13,894 nucleotides of DNA from Acidobacteriota bacterium (GCA_003223775.1 QHWK01000218.1:1-13894); one strand, 5' to 3'; positions 1 through 7,012 are shown, counted from the stretch's first letter. Translations and numbers: made by a program. Notes: generated by a model not told the origin, from the sequence alone.

Positions 1-662
1 ACGAGATGCGGACGCCGCTGGCCGCCGTCCTCGGCTGGTCGCGCATGCTCGCGAGCGGTAACCTCGACGAGGCGCGCGCGTCGCAGGCCGTGCACGCCAT
101 CGAGCGCAACGCGCAGGCGCAGTCGAAGATCGTCGACGACATCCTCGACGTGGCGCGCGGCATGTCGGGCAACATGACGCTCGACCTCAAGCCGCTCGAT
201 CTCGCGGCGGTCGCACACCGCGCGGTGGAGGCGATCGTCCCTGCCGCGGTCGCGAAGAACATCGTCGTCGACGTGCAGGCGCGCGAGCCCGTTCCGATGA
301 GCGGCGATCCCGCGCGGCTGCAGCAGGTGGTGTGGAATCTCTTGTCGAACGCGGTGAAGTTCACGCCGTCAGGCGGCCGCGTCGCGGTGAAGGTGCTGAC
401 GGTAGACGACCACGCGGAGCTGCACGTCACCGATACGGGCGTCGGCATCCCGCGAGCGTTCCTGCCGTTCGTCTTCGACAAGTTCCGGCAGGCCGACGCC
501 TCGTTCACGCGGCAGCACGGGGGCCTCGGTCTCGGCCTCGCGATCGCGCGCCATCTCATCGAGCTCCACGGCGGGTCGATCGAAGCGCGCAGCGCGGGCG
601 AGGGATCCGGCGCGACGTTCGTCGTGCGGCTGCCGTCTCCGGTCCGCGCTGCGGCAAGCTAG
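1..662 (+). CDS. Sensor histidine kinase, C-terminal part (5' truncated by window edge)
   Basis: This is the catalytic core of a two-component sensor kinase, which autophosphorylates on His and passes the phosphate to a response regulator. The frame is open to the left edge. Codon 3-5 is Glu, and the partial codon before it ends in AC, so the phospho-acceptor His of an H-E-M-R-T-P-L HisKA motif probably straddles the edge. Counting from the Met at position 6, the visible parts are the HisKA helices (about 1-60) and then a HATPase_c domain: N-box NLLSN at 111-115, G1 box DTGVGI at 143-148, F-box FDKF at 157-160, G2 box GGLGLGLAI at 172-180, and a G3-like GEGSGATF at 198-205. All ATP-binding boxes look intact, so the kinase is probably active. 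Sensor domains and any receiver domain lie outside the window. No response regulator follows, because the next gene is convergent. The Met at position 6 is internal and is not the real start. Confidence 0.93.
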   Translation, partial: EMRTPLAAVLGWSRMLASGNLDEARASQAVHAIERNAQAQSKIVDDILDVARGMSGNMTLDLKPLDLAAVAHRAVEAIVPAAVAKNIVVDVQAREPVPMSGDPARLQQVVWNLLSNAVKFTPSGGRVAVKVLTVDDHAELHVTDTGVGIPRAFLPFVFDKFRQADASFTRQHGGLGLGLAIARHLIELHGGSIEARSAGEGSGATFVVRLPSPVRAAAS

Positions 663-715
663 CTGCGAACGCCCAAGCCGACGCCGTGCGTCAGCACCCG
701 TCGCGCCACTGCGCG

Positions 716-1051
716 TCAGGCGTCGCGGACAACGCGTTCGGACTCGAACCCCTCGAGCATCCAGCCGTCGCCGACGAGCAGGCGCTCGATCGCCGCGTGC
801 CGTTGAAACGCCGACATGGCGTCGTCGAACAGCTCCGTCGTGGCAACCGTGGGGTTCCATGGCGGGGCGATCCGCAGCTCGTACGCGGAGTCGTCGCTGT
901 TCAGTCCGAGCTCGCAGACGACGGAGTCGGCATCGCGCCGGAACGTCCATCGCAGCACGCGAACCTCGCGAAGGGTTGCGGCGTGGGATCCAGCCGTCGC
1001 GCACATCGTCATAAGCGCGAACTGCTGTGGCAAGTTGAGTACCACGTCCAT
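716..1051 (-). CDS. Hypothetical protein, 111 aa
   Basis: I do not recognise this protein. It starts at an ATG (positions 1051-1049) and ends with TGA at 718-716, giving 111 residues. It has no signal peptide or transmembrane segment. The sequence looks like a small soluble alpha/beta protein: a short N-terminal stretch (MDVVLNLPQQFAL), a probable beta hairpin around 29-62 with one Cys at 46, and an acidic C-terminal half. Codon use matches the neighbours, with GC-rich third positions, which supports real coding. It overlaps the last 43 bases of the upstream peptidase frame on the same strand in another phase, so either translation is coupled or the peptidase end has been remodelled. No clear Shine-Dalgarno is visible upstream of the ATG. 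It converges with the histidine kinase across 53 bp with no strong terminator. Confidence 0.6.
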   Translation of the reverse strand: MDVVLNLPQQFALMTMCATAGSHAATLREVRVLRWTFRRDADSVVCELGLNSDDSAYELRIAPPWNPTVATTELFDDAMSAFQRHAAIERLLVGDGWMLEGFESERVVRDA

Positions 1052-1941
1052 ATTCGACGCTTTTTCGCGGAAACGGGCGCTCCCGGCGGCGTTCCGTGTT
1101 TGCAGTGGAGATGCGGACCGGTGACGCGGCCCGTCGCCCCCACGCGGCCGACGAGTTGGCCGGCGGCGACGCGGTCGCCCTCGCGGACGTCGAACGCCGA
1201 CAGGTGCGCGAGCATGGAGAACACGCCGAGGCCGTGGTCGATGACGATTGTGTTGCCGGAAAAATAGAGCTCGCGCGCGACGACGATGCGGCCGGCGTTT
1301 GGCGCGTGAATCGCCGTCCCGGCGGGGCTGAGAAAGTCGGCGCCGCCGTGCGCGCTGCGCGGCTGGCCGTTGAAGATGCTCCGCGTGCCGAAGGCGCTGT
1401 TGGCCGCCTCGGCGACCGGCCGGACGAACCTCTCGCGCCACAGCCGCTCGGGCGACGACGAGCGCCACACTTCCTCGAGCAGCTTCGCGTCGCGCTCGAT
1501 CCGCTCGCGCTCGGATTCGGGCGGCGTCACGAACGCGGGGTCCACGGTCAGCGTGCGCGTGCGGAACGCGCGCTTCGCGACGACGAGATCGTAGGCCGCG
1601 TGCGCGCCGCCGGCGTCGATCGCGGCGGCGTAGGTGCCCGGCTTCACGTCGAGATCGATCCCGACGAGTGCGCGGTGCGTGCCTTCGGTCGTCGTGTACG
1701 CCGGGATGTCGCGGTCGAACGCGCGCACGTGGACCGACGCCCCCGGTTCGGCGCCGGCGATCTCGAGCACGACGAGCTCCCCCGGACGCACGGCGCGCGC
1801 CAGCGCCGAGACGCGCAGCGGCTCCGCGCTCTGCACGGCGAGCACCGAGCACGTCACGAACGTTGCGAGTGCCAGATGCCGATCGCCTTTGCGCCCGTCG
1901 CGCTCTTTGCTCCCTGTGCGTCCTTCGCTCGGCGTCGGCAT
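1009..1941 (-). CDS. Exported M23 (LytM/peptidoglycan endopeptidase-like) protein with abnormal C-terminus
   Basis: M23 metallopeptidases cut peptide cross-links of peptidoglycan in the periplasm, or serve as catalytically dead activators. The start chosen is the ATG at 1941-1939, which forms a TGATG overlap with the stop of the VWFA gene; a GTG one codon earlier is also possible. The N-terminus has a charged lead of about 20 residues, then a hydrophobic stretch ending near AVQSA (signal peptide), and a beta-rich region to about residue 130. The M23 domain spans roughly 185-280. In numbering from the GTG, the zinc-binding motifs are HGGAD (His199, Asp203) and HLH (278-280), with His247 in AHLSAF, so the metal site looks complete. 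After HLH the sequence turns into a Lys/Arg/Ser-rich tail of about 31 residues, unlike the usual final strands of the fold, and it overlaps the next gene. This looks like a truncation or frameshift. Confidence 0.82.
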   Translation of the reverse strand: MPTPSEGRTGSKERDGRKGDRHLALATFVTCSVLAVQSAEPLRVSALARAVRPGELVVLEIAGAEPGASVHVRAFDRDIPAYTTTEGTHRALVGIDLDVKPGTYAAAIDAGGAHAAYDLVVAKRAFRTRTLTVDPAFVTPPESERERIERDAKLLEEVWRSSSPERLWRERFVRPVAEAANSAFGTRSIFNGQPRSAHGGADFLSPAGTAIHAPNAGRIVVARELYFSGNTIVIDHGLGVFSMLAHLSAFDVREGDRVAAGQLVGRVGATGRVTGPHLHCKHGTPPGAPVSAKKRRIWTWYSTCHSSSRL

Positions 1942-2885
1942 CACCGCTTCGTGGCCACGTAGCCGTTCCTCGCGCGGACGCGGTACTCCGCCTGCGGCAC
2001 GCGGACGCGCAGGCTGTGGTACTGGCCGTCGGCGCCCTTCGGCGAGGTGAACCCGAGGAGGTACTGGCTGTTCAACTCCTCGGCGATCCGCGCGGTCGCG
2101 TCGGCGATCTCCGCCGAGGTCTGCACCACCTCGGTGCGGCCGCCGCTCTCATTGGTGATCTCGCGCAGCGCCTGCGGGTTCACGCGCGTGTTGATCGGCG
2201 TGCGATCCGGCGAGTCGATCGCAATCGCGTAGACGAACGCGTCGCTGCGCAGGAGCGCCGACCGCACGTCGCGCAGCGTCGTCGTGCTCGCGGTATCGGC
2301 GCCGTCCGAGATGACGAGCAGCGCCGCGCGCTGGCGCGAGCGGTGCGCGACGAGCGACAGCGATTCGGCAATCGCGTCGTAGATCGCGGTGCCGCCGGTC
2401 GGCCGCAGCGCGGCCAGCGCGCGGCGCACGTCCTCCTGCGTCCGCGTCCATCGGGTGAGCGGATGCGGCGTGTGATTGAACGCGAGGAGGAAGAATTCGT
2501 CCGCCGGATCGAGCAGGTCGAACAGGAACCGGTCCACGGCCGTGCGCGCGTCCTGAATGCGGGCGCCGTACATGCTGTCGCTGATGTCGAGAAGCACGCC
2601 GAGGCCGATCGGGACGCGGTCGCGCGTGAACTGCGTGACCGTCTGACGCACGCCGTCCTCGTAGATCTCGAACGCCTCGCGCGGCAGGTCGTGTATGAGG
2701 CGGCCCTCTTTGTCGGTCACCGTCGCGGTGATGCTCGTGATTTCGATCCCCGACTGAAACAGCTTGTTGTCGGTGATCGGCGGCTGCGTGGCCGATGCCG
2801 TCGTCTGGGGCGAGCGCGCGGCAAGCGTCGCCGCGGCGCACGCCAGCGCCGCGAGAGTAGCCGTCTGCAAGCTCGGCGTCCGCAC
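1941..2885 (-). CDS. Secreted VWFA-domain protein (acidobacterial VWFA-related family)
   Basis: This is a 314-residue exported protein with a von Willebrand factor A domain, a metal-dependent protein-binding fold. It starts at GTG 2885-2883, the only start codon after an in-frame TAG at 2897-2895. The N-terminal 20-25 residues are an Ala/Leu-rich signal peptide. An Ig-like or TonB-plug-like beta segment with the DLPREAFEIYEDG motif (66-78) comes first. The VWA domain follows (about 91-275) with a complete MIDAS site: DISDS at 100-104, Thr166 in TGGT, and Asp194 in SDG. The C-terminal motif QYLLGF (274-279) followed by a beta strand is typical of the acidobacterial VWFA-related family. It heads a run with the M23 gene, whose start overlaps its stop, so the two are translationally coupled. 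No Shine-Dalgarno is visible, so the mRNA may be leaderless. The partner is unknown. Confidence 0.9.
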   Translation of the reverse strand: MRTPSLQTATLAALACAAATLAARSPQTTASATQPPITDNKLFQSGIEITSITATVTDKEGRLIHDLPREAFEIYEDGVRQTVTQFTRDRVPIGLGVLLDISDSMYGARIQDARTAVDRFLFDLLDPADEFFLLAFNHTPHPLTRWTRTQEDVRRALAALRPTGGTAIYDAIAESLSLVAHRSRQRAALLVISDGADTASTTTLRDVRSALLRSDAFVYAIAIDSPDRTPINTRVNPQALREITNESGGRTEVVQTSAEIADATARIAEELNSQYLLGFTSPKGADGQYHSLRVRVPQAEYRVRARNGYVATKR

Positions 2886-2931
2886 CGCACGATGCTACTG
2901 CAGGTCGATAAGGGAGACCGGGTGCTCGTGG

Positions 2932-2960
2932 TTGACAATGCGCCTCGAATCGCCGATAAC
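2932..2960 (+). promoter_or_regulatory. Candidate sigma70 promoter for the thioredoxin-like operon
   Basis: TTGACA at 2932-2937 is a perfect -35 hexamer. It is followed after 17 bp by GATAAC at 2955-2960, which matches four of six positions of TATAAT. Transcription would start near 2967, leaving a 5' leader of about 185 nt before the ATG at 3151. The region is clearly less GC-rich than its surroundings and lies between divergent genes, which supports a promoter. The assignment rests on sequence only. Confidence 0.55.
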
Positions 2961-3008
2961 TTGTGCAGGCATGAACGTGATCGGTTGTCGCCGCTGCTCG
3001 TGTTGTCC

Positions 3009-3028
3009 GGCCGGAGCTTTCTCCGGCC
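3009..3028 (+). repeat. REP-like palindrome in the 5' leader
   Basis: Perfect 8-bp inverted repeat: GGCCGGAG (3009-3016) and CTCCGGCC (3021-3028) around a CTTT loop. It is preceded by TGTC, as is the palindrome at 10947-10967, which also has a T-rich loop starting with TTT. The two may belong to one dispersed family. In the transcript it would form a stable hairpin inside the long leader of the gene at 3151. Confidence 0.5.
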
Positions 3029-3100
3029 TGGCGGGCGCTGCGCCGATGCGGATCGTGCCGAGATAAATCGAGCACGAACCAGGTTCGGTCAAGGCCGCGG

Positions 3101-3127
3101 GCCCGGGAAGCTCCACGCTTTCCGGGC
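3101..3127 (+). other. Stem-loop just upstream of the ribosome binding site
   Basis: GCCCGGGAAG (3101-3110) pairs with CTTTCCGGGC (3118-3127) across a 7-base loop. Nine positions are Watson-Crick and one is G-U in RNA. A pyrimidine-rich stretch (CTGTTTGCTTTTC, 3128-3140) follows directly, then the Shine-Dalgarno-like AGGGGG at 3141-3146 and the ATG at 3151. Stem plus T-rich tail resembles an intrinsic terminator placed in a leader, so attenuation is possible. No known riboswitch consensus was recognised. Confidence 0.4.
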
Positions 3128-3150
3128 CTGTTTGCTTTTCAGGGGGTGTC

Positions 3151-4398
3151 ATGAGAGTCACGCCGCTCGTCGCCGCCGCCGCGCTCGCGGCGATCGTTTC
3201 CGCCTCGCCGGCGCGCGCGCAGTCGCTCGCCGGCCTCTGGGACGCGTCGGTCGTCGTGTCCGCCGGACAGGACAAGGGCACGATCGAAGTGCCGTTCCGG
3301 TTCGAGATCGCCGGATCGGGATCGAGCGTGAGAGGCTCGTTCTTCAACGGCGACGAGAAGGTCACCTCGACGTCGGGGCAACTCGCGAACGGCCGGCTCG
3401 AGCTGAGCTTCGACGAGTACGGCACGAAGCTCGAAGCCGACGTGAAGAACGGCCAGCTCCAGGGGCAGTACACGCGCGGCACGCGCGGCGCGCCGTATCC
3501 GTTCACGGCGAAACGGTTCACGCCGTCGCACGCCGGCGAGGCGAAGATTCCGTCGATCGCCGGTTTGTGGAACGTGCAGGTCGGCAAGAGCTCGAAAGGC
3601 GAGGCGGCGTGGCAGCTGATCGTGCGGCAGACCGGGCCAGAAGTCTCGGCGGTGATTCTGCGGATCGACGGCGACACGGGCGCGGTGACCGGGACGTACC
3701 GGGACGGCAAGTTCGTCCTCAGCCACTTCTCCGGCGCGCGGCCGCTGCGCCTCGAGGTGACGCCGGCCGCTGACGGCACCCTCGCGGTCGTGCAGAACAA
3801 GGACAACCCGCTCACCGCCGTCCGCGCCGAGCAGGCGAAGGCCAAAGGGCTGCCGGAGCCGAGCGATCCGTCGCGCTTCACGAGCGTGAAGGATCCCACC
3901 GAGCCGCTGCGTTTCAGCTTTCCCGATCTGAACGGGAAGATCGTGTCGAACACCGATCCGCGCTTTGCCGGCAAGGTCGTGATCGTCGCGATCGGCGGCA
4001 GCTGGTGCCCGAACTGTCACGACGAGACGCCGTTCCTCGTCGATCTCTACAAGAAGTACCGGAGCCGCGGCCTCGAGATCGTCGAGCTGTCGTTCGAGGA
4101 AGAGGCGCAGCTGAAGGATCCCGTGCGCGTGCGCGCATTCATCAAGCGCTACGGCGTCGAGTACACGGTGCTGCTGCCGGGCGAGCCGAAAGAGCTGAAC
4201 GACAAGGTCCCGCAGGCCGTCAACCTCAACTCCTTCCCGACGACGTTCTTCCTGGGACGCGACGGACGCGTGCGCAGCGCGCACGCCGGGTTCGCGGGGA
4301 AAGCGACCGGGAAGTTCCACGAGGAGGCGACGCACGAGATCACGGCGCTGGTCGAACGTCTGCTGGCGGAGAAGCCGACGCAGACCTCGGCGCAGTGA
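3151..4398 (+). CDS. Exported TlpA/ResA-like thioredoxin-fold protein with duplicated N-terminal beta domain
   Basis: This is a 415-residue protein with a Sec signal peptide (1-24, ending ARAQ) and therefore extracytoplasmic. Residues 25-123 and 136-220 look like two copies of a beta-rich domain, each opening with a near-identical motif (SLAGLWDASV at 25-34, SIAGLWNVQV at 135-144). The C-terminal part (about 253-405) is a TlpA/ResA-like thioredoxin domain, with active site WCPNC at 285-289 (Cys286, Cys289) and the cis-proline loop SFPTTF (Pro363). Both redox cysteines are present, so thiol-disulfide exchange, for example reduction of cytochrome haem-site cysteines or other periplasmic disulfides, is plausible; the true partner is unknown. 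The ATG at 3151 is preceded by AGGGGG at 3141-3146. It is the first gene of an operon, and its TGA overlaps the GTG of the next gene by 4 bp. Confidence 0.9.
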   Translation: MRVTPLVAAAALAAIVSASPARAQSLAGLWDASVVVSAGQDKGTIEVPFRFEIAGSGSSVRGSFFNGDEKVTSTSGQLANGRLELSFDEYGTKLEADVKNGQLQGQYTRGTRGAPYPFTAKRFTPSHAGEAKIPSIAGLWNVQVGKSSKGEAAWQLIVRQTGPEVSAVILRIDGDTGAVTGTYRDGKFVLSHFSGARPLRLEVTPAADGTLAVVQNKDNPLTAVRAEQAKAKGLPEPSDPSRFTSVKDPTEPLRFSFPDLNGKIVSNTDPRFAGKVVIVAIGGSWCPNCHDETPFLVDLYKKYRSRGLEIVELSFEEEAQLKDPVRVRAFIKRYGVEYTVLLPGEPKELNDKVPQAVNLNSFPTTFFLGRDGRVRSAHAGFAGKATGKFHEEATHEITALVERLLAEKPTQTSAQ

Positions 4399-5249
4399 TC
4401 GATCCTTCCACGCATATCGGAGCGGTTCACCTCACGATCGCCGACGTGAGCCGCTCCATCCGCTTCTACGAGGCGCATCTCGGCTTCACGCTGCATCGCC
4501 GCGACGAGCGGACGGCCTGGATGGGCGCGGGCGATCGGCCGCTGCTGGTGCTGTCGCAGTCCGAGCGCGCGCCGCGCGTGCGCGGCACCACCGGCCTCTA
4601 CCACTTCGCGATCCTCGTGCCGTCGCGCGCCGATCTCGCGCGCGCGCTCCGCCGCCTCGTCGAAACCGAGACCGTGCTGCAGGGCGCGGCCGATCACGGC
4701 GTCAGCGAAGCGCTGTATCTCGCCGACGAGGACGGCAACGGCATCGAGATCTACCGCGATCGCGCGCGCGCCGAGTGGCCGTTCGTGAACGGCCAGCTGC
4801 AGATGGGCGCCGATCCGCTGGACTTCGACGATCTGCTCGCCGACGCCGGCGGCGACGGCGGCGGCGGCATGGCGCGCGGCACGGTCGTCGGCCACGTGCA
4901 TCTGCACGTCTCACGCCTCGCCGACGCGCAGCGCTTCTACGTCGACGTCCTCGGCTTCGAGCTGATGCAGCGCTACGGCCCGAGCGCGCTGTTCGTGTCG
5001 GCTGGCGGCTATCACCATCACATCGGGCTGAACACGTGGGCGGGTGTGGGCGCGCCGCCGCCGCCGCCCGGCGCGATCGGCCTGCGCCACTTCGACGTGC
5101 TGCTCCCCACCGACGCCGCAGTCGCCGACCTGATGGTGCGCGTGCGCGGCGCCGGGGTTCCGATCGAGTCGGTCGACGGCGGGTTTCTCGTGCGCGACTC
5201 GTCGGGTAACGCGATCTGCTTCGCGAGTCGCGCCGAAATCAAGAATTAG
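4395..5249 (+). CDS. CatE/YfiE-like extradiol dioxygenase (VOC superfamily, two-domain)
   Basis: This is a 284-residue cytoplasmic protein of the vicinal oxygen chelate superfamily, resembling Bacillus CatE/YfiE in length and motifs. It probably opens catechol-type rings or binds a related metal-chelated substrate. The start is GTG 4395, forming a GTGA overlap with the preceding stop; the sequence opens VIDPSTHIGAVHLTI. The N-terminal VOC module (about 8-125) has a full 2-His-1-Glu set: His12 (VHLTI), His70 (LYHFAIL), and Glu118 (NGIEIY). A Gly-rich linker (152-158) leads to the C-terminal module (about 163-278) with GHVHLHV (166-172), YHHHIG (206-211) and LRHFDV (230-235). At the position expected for the Glu ligand, this module reads GNAICF. 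The metal is therefore more likely held by the first module. Assignment to VOC is firm; the actual substrate is unknown. Confidence 0.87.
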   Translation: MIDPSTHIGAVHLTIADVSRSIRFYEAHLGFTLHRRDERTAWMGAGDRPLLVLSQSERAPRVRGTTGLYHFAILVPSRADLARALRRLVETETVLQGAADHGVSEALYLADEDGNGIEIYRDRARAEWPFVNGQLQMGADPLDFDDLLADAGGDGGGGMARGTVVGHVHLHVSRLADAQRFYVDVLGFELMQRYGPSALFVSAGGYHHHIGLNTWAGVGAPPPPPGAIGLRHFDVLLPTDAAVADLMVRVRGAGVPIESVDGGFLVRDSSGNAICFASRAEIKN

Positions 5250-5259
5250 GAATTCAGCC

Positions 5260-6858
5260 ATGCGGTTTTTGCCTCCAATCCTCCTGGTGGTCTTGCTCTC
5301 GATCGTGCCGCGCGCGCAGGCGCCGGCGGCCTACGATCTCCTGATCCGCAACGGGCGCATCGTCGACGGAACCGGCAGCCCGTGGTACCGCGGCGACGTC
5401 GGGGTGCGCGGCGACACGATCGCGCGCATCGCCCCGCGGATTGACGCGCCGGCTGCCCGCGTCGTCGACGCCGGCGGCCGCGTCGTCGCGCCGGGCTTCG
5501 TCGATCTCCACACGCACGCGCGGCGCGGCATCTTCGAGGTGCCGACGGCCGACAACTACGTGCGCCAGGGCGTGACGACGCTCATCGAAGGCCCCGACGG
5601 CTCGTCGCCGTTTCCGATCACGCCGTTTCTCGATCGGATTGCCGCGACGCGCATCACGCCGAACTTCGGGCTGTTCGTCGGGCAGGGCACGATTCGCACC
5701 GAAGTCATCGGCTCGGTGAACCGCAAGGCGACCGACGCGGAGATCGGGAGGATGCGCGGCATGGTGCGCGCCGGCATGGAGGACGGCGCCTTCGGCCTGA
5801 GCTCCGGTCTCTTCTACGTGCCGGGCACCTTCACGCCGACCGCCGAAGTCGTCGAGCTCGCGAAGGTGGCCGGCCGGATGGGCGGCATCTACATCTCGCA
5901 CATGCGCGACGAGGCGAACGGTGTCCTCGACAGCGTGAAGGAGACGATCGAGATCGGCGAGAAAGGCGGGCTGCCGACGCAGGTCACGCATCACAAAGTG
6001 ATCGGCAAGGCGAACTGGGGCAGGTCGGTCGACACGCTGAAGCTGATCGACGAGGCGCGCGCGCGCGGCGTCGACGCGACGCTCGATCAGTATCCGTACA
6101 CGGCGTCGTCGACGAGCATCCAGGCGGCGCTGATGCCGGCGTACGCGCTCGAGGGCGGGCGCGACGCGGTCCTCAAGCGCCTGCAGAATGCGGCGATGCG
6201 CAACGAGCTGAAGAAGGAAACCTCGCGGCTCATCCGCGAGGAGCGCGGCGGCGGCGATCCGAACAACGTCCAGCTCGCGCGGTGCGATTGGGATCATTCG
6301 CTCGACGGCAAGCGCCTCGGAGACGTCACGAAGGCGCGCGGCCTCGAGCCGACGATCGACAACGCCGCCGAGACGGTCTTCTGGATCGTCGAGAAGGGCG
6401 GCTGCTCCGGGATCTTCCACGCGATCGACGAGCAGGACCTGCAGCGGATCCTCCGGCATCCGGCGACGATGATTGGATCCGATGGGGAGATTCCGATCTT
6501 CGGGCAGGCGAACCCGCACCCGCGCAGCTACGGCACGTTCGTCCGCGTCCTCGGCCGCTATGCGCGCGATCTGAAGACGATCACGCTCGAGGACGCCGTG
6601 CACAAGATGTCGGCCTTCCCCGCGCAGCGGATCGGCCTCGCCGATCGCGGCGTCCTGCGCGAAGGGCTCAAAGCGGACATCGCGATCTTCGATCCCGCCA
6701 CCGTCGCCGACAAGGCGACGTTCGAGCAGCCGCACCAATATGCCGTCGGGGTCACGCAGGTGATCGTGAACGGACAGGTCGCGTTCGACGACGGAAAGAT
6801 GACCGCGGCGCGGCCCGGGCGTGTGTTGTACGGTCCGGCCGTCGTCGTTCACTGCTAG
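5260..6858 (+). CDS. Exported amidohydrolase, N-acyl-D-amino-acid deacylase (D-aminoacylase) family
   Basis: This 532-residue metal-dependent hydrolase of the D-aminoacylase branch of the amidohydrolase superfamily would cleave N-acyl groups from D-amino acids or a related amide. A signal peptide (1-20) precedes the small beta domain, so it probably acts outside the cytoplasm. Motifs: FVDLHTHA with His84 and His86 (first metal site), GVTTLIEGPDG at 104-114, ISHMRDE with His214, VTHHK with His244/245, and GSDGEIP with Asp408 (catalytic Asp). The composite beta domain closes at about 465-525 (GLKADIAIFDP). At the position where D-aminoacylases carry the metal-bridging Cys (GNCG), this protein has GPDG, with Asp113. 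Whether this still hydrolyses N-acyl-D-amino acids is therefore uncertain. AGGA at 5248-5251 is a suitable Shine-Dalgarno 8 nt before the ATG, and the gap from the dioxygenase gene is only 10 bp, so both are in one operon. Confidence 0.9.
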   Translation: MRFLPPILLVVLLSIVPRAQAPAAYDLLIRNGRIVDGTGSPWYRGDVGVRGDTIARIAPRIDAPAARVVDAGGRVVAPGFVDLHTHARRGIFEVPTADNYVRQGVTTLIEGPDGSSPFPITPFLDRIAATRITPNFGLFVGQGTIRTEVIGSVNRKATDAEIGRMRGMVRAGMEDGAFGLSSGLFYVPGTFTPTAEVVELAKVAGRMGGIYISHMRDEANGVLDSVKETIEIGEKGGLPTQVTHHKVIGKANWGRSVDTLKLIDEARARGVDATLDQYPYTASSTSIQAALMPAYALEGGRDAVLKRLQNAAMRNELKKETSRLIREERGGGDPNNVQLARCDWDHSLDGKRLGDVTKARGLEPTIDNAAETVFWIVEKGGCSGIFHAIDEQDLQRILRHPATMIGSDGEIPIFGQANPHPRSYGTFVRVLGRYARDLKTITLEDAVHKMSAFPAQRIGLADRGVLREGLKADIAIFDPATVADKATFEQPHQYAVGVTQVIVNGQVAFDDGKMTAARPGRVLYGPAVVVHC

Positions 6859-6919
6859 CCTCCGAATTCCATGCCGAGCGACCCTGCCATTTCCTTATGT
6901 GCCCGTGCGCCCGACTCGC

Positions 6920-6935
6920 GTCCGGCTGGCCGGAC
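6920..6935. other. Short perfect palindrome between operons
   Basis: GTCCGGC (6920-6926) and GCCGGAC (6929-6935) are perfect inverted arms around TG. No T-run follows, so it is not a classical terminator. A direct repeat TGACA (6938-6942 and 6948-6952, 10 bp apart, one helical turn) lies just downstream. Together these could be an operator for the cytochrome operon, or a factor-dependent end for the amidohydrolase transcript. The 159-bp gap 6859-7017 contains no convincing small gene. Confidence 0.3.
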
Positions 6936-6994
6936 CATGACAAGCGGTGACATTTCCGGACGACAAAGTGCATCTTTTTGCGCGCGGCCTCCCC

Positions 6995-7012
6995 TATACT
7001 TTTGGCAGGTGA
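6995..7012 (+). promoter_or_regulatory. Candidate -10 element and Shine-Dalgarno for the cytochrome gene
   Basis: TATACT at 6995-7000 matches five of six bases of the -10 consensus. There is no good -35 hexamer at 16-18 bp; the nearest A/T-rich stretch is CATCTTTTTG at 6971-6980. AGGTGA at 7007-7012 is a good ribosome binding site 5 nt before the ATG at 7018, and it decides that start. If transcription begins near 7007, the leader is very short. Confidence 0.4.

Noticed and set aside
663..715. Short inverted repeat (GACGC/GCGTC) between the convergent kinase and 111-aa genes
   Set aside because: Five-base arms with no T-run are too weak to call a terminator in GC-rich DNA.
2961..3150. Cyclic-di-GMP, cobalamin or other known riboswitch in the leader
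   Set aside because: Looked for the conserved core sequences and found none; only generic stem-loops can be supported.
1668..3773. A 701-codon open frame on the + strand opposite the VWFA gene and running into the thioredoxin-like gene
   Set aside because: It is Arg/Ala-rich with no recognisable domain, lies antisense or out of phase to clear genes, and crosses a promoter region. It is an artefact of high GC content.
4848..4870. GGC-rich microsatellite-like stretch
   Set aside because: It is in frame and encodes the Gly-rich linker between the two VOC modules; such runs are expected at this GC content.
5254..6852. A 532-codon frame antisense to the amidohydrolase
   Set aside because: It mirrors the amidohydrolase codon by codon and shows no domain; only the + strand has catalytic motifs.
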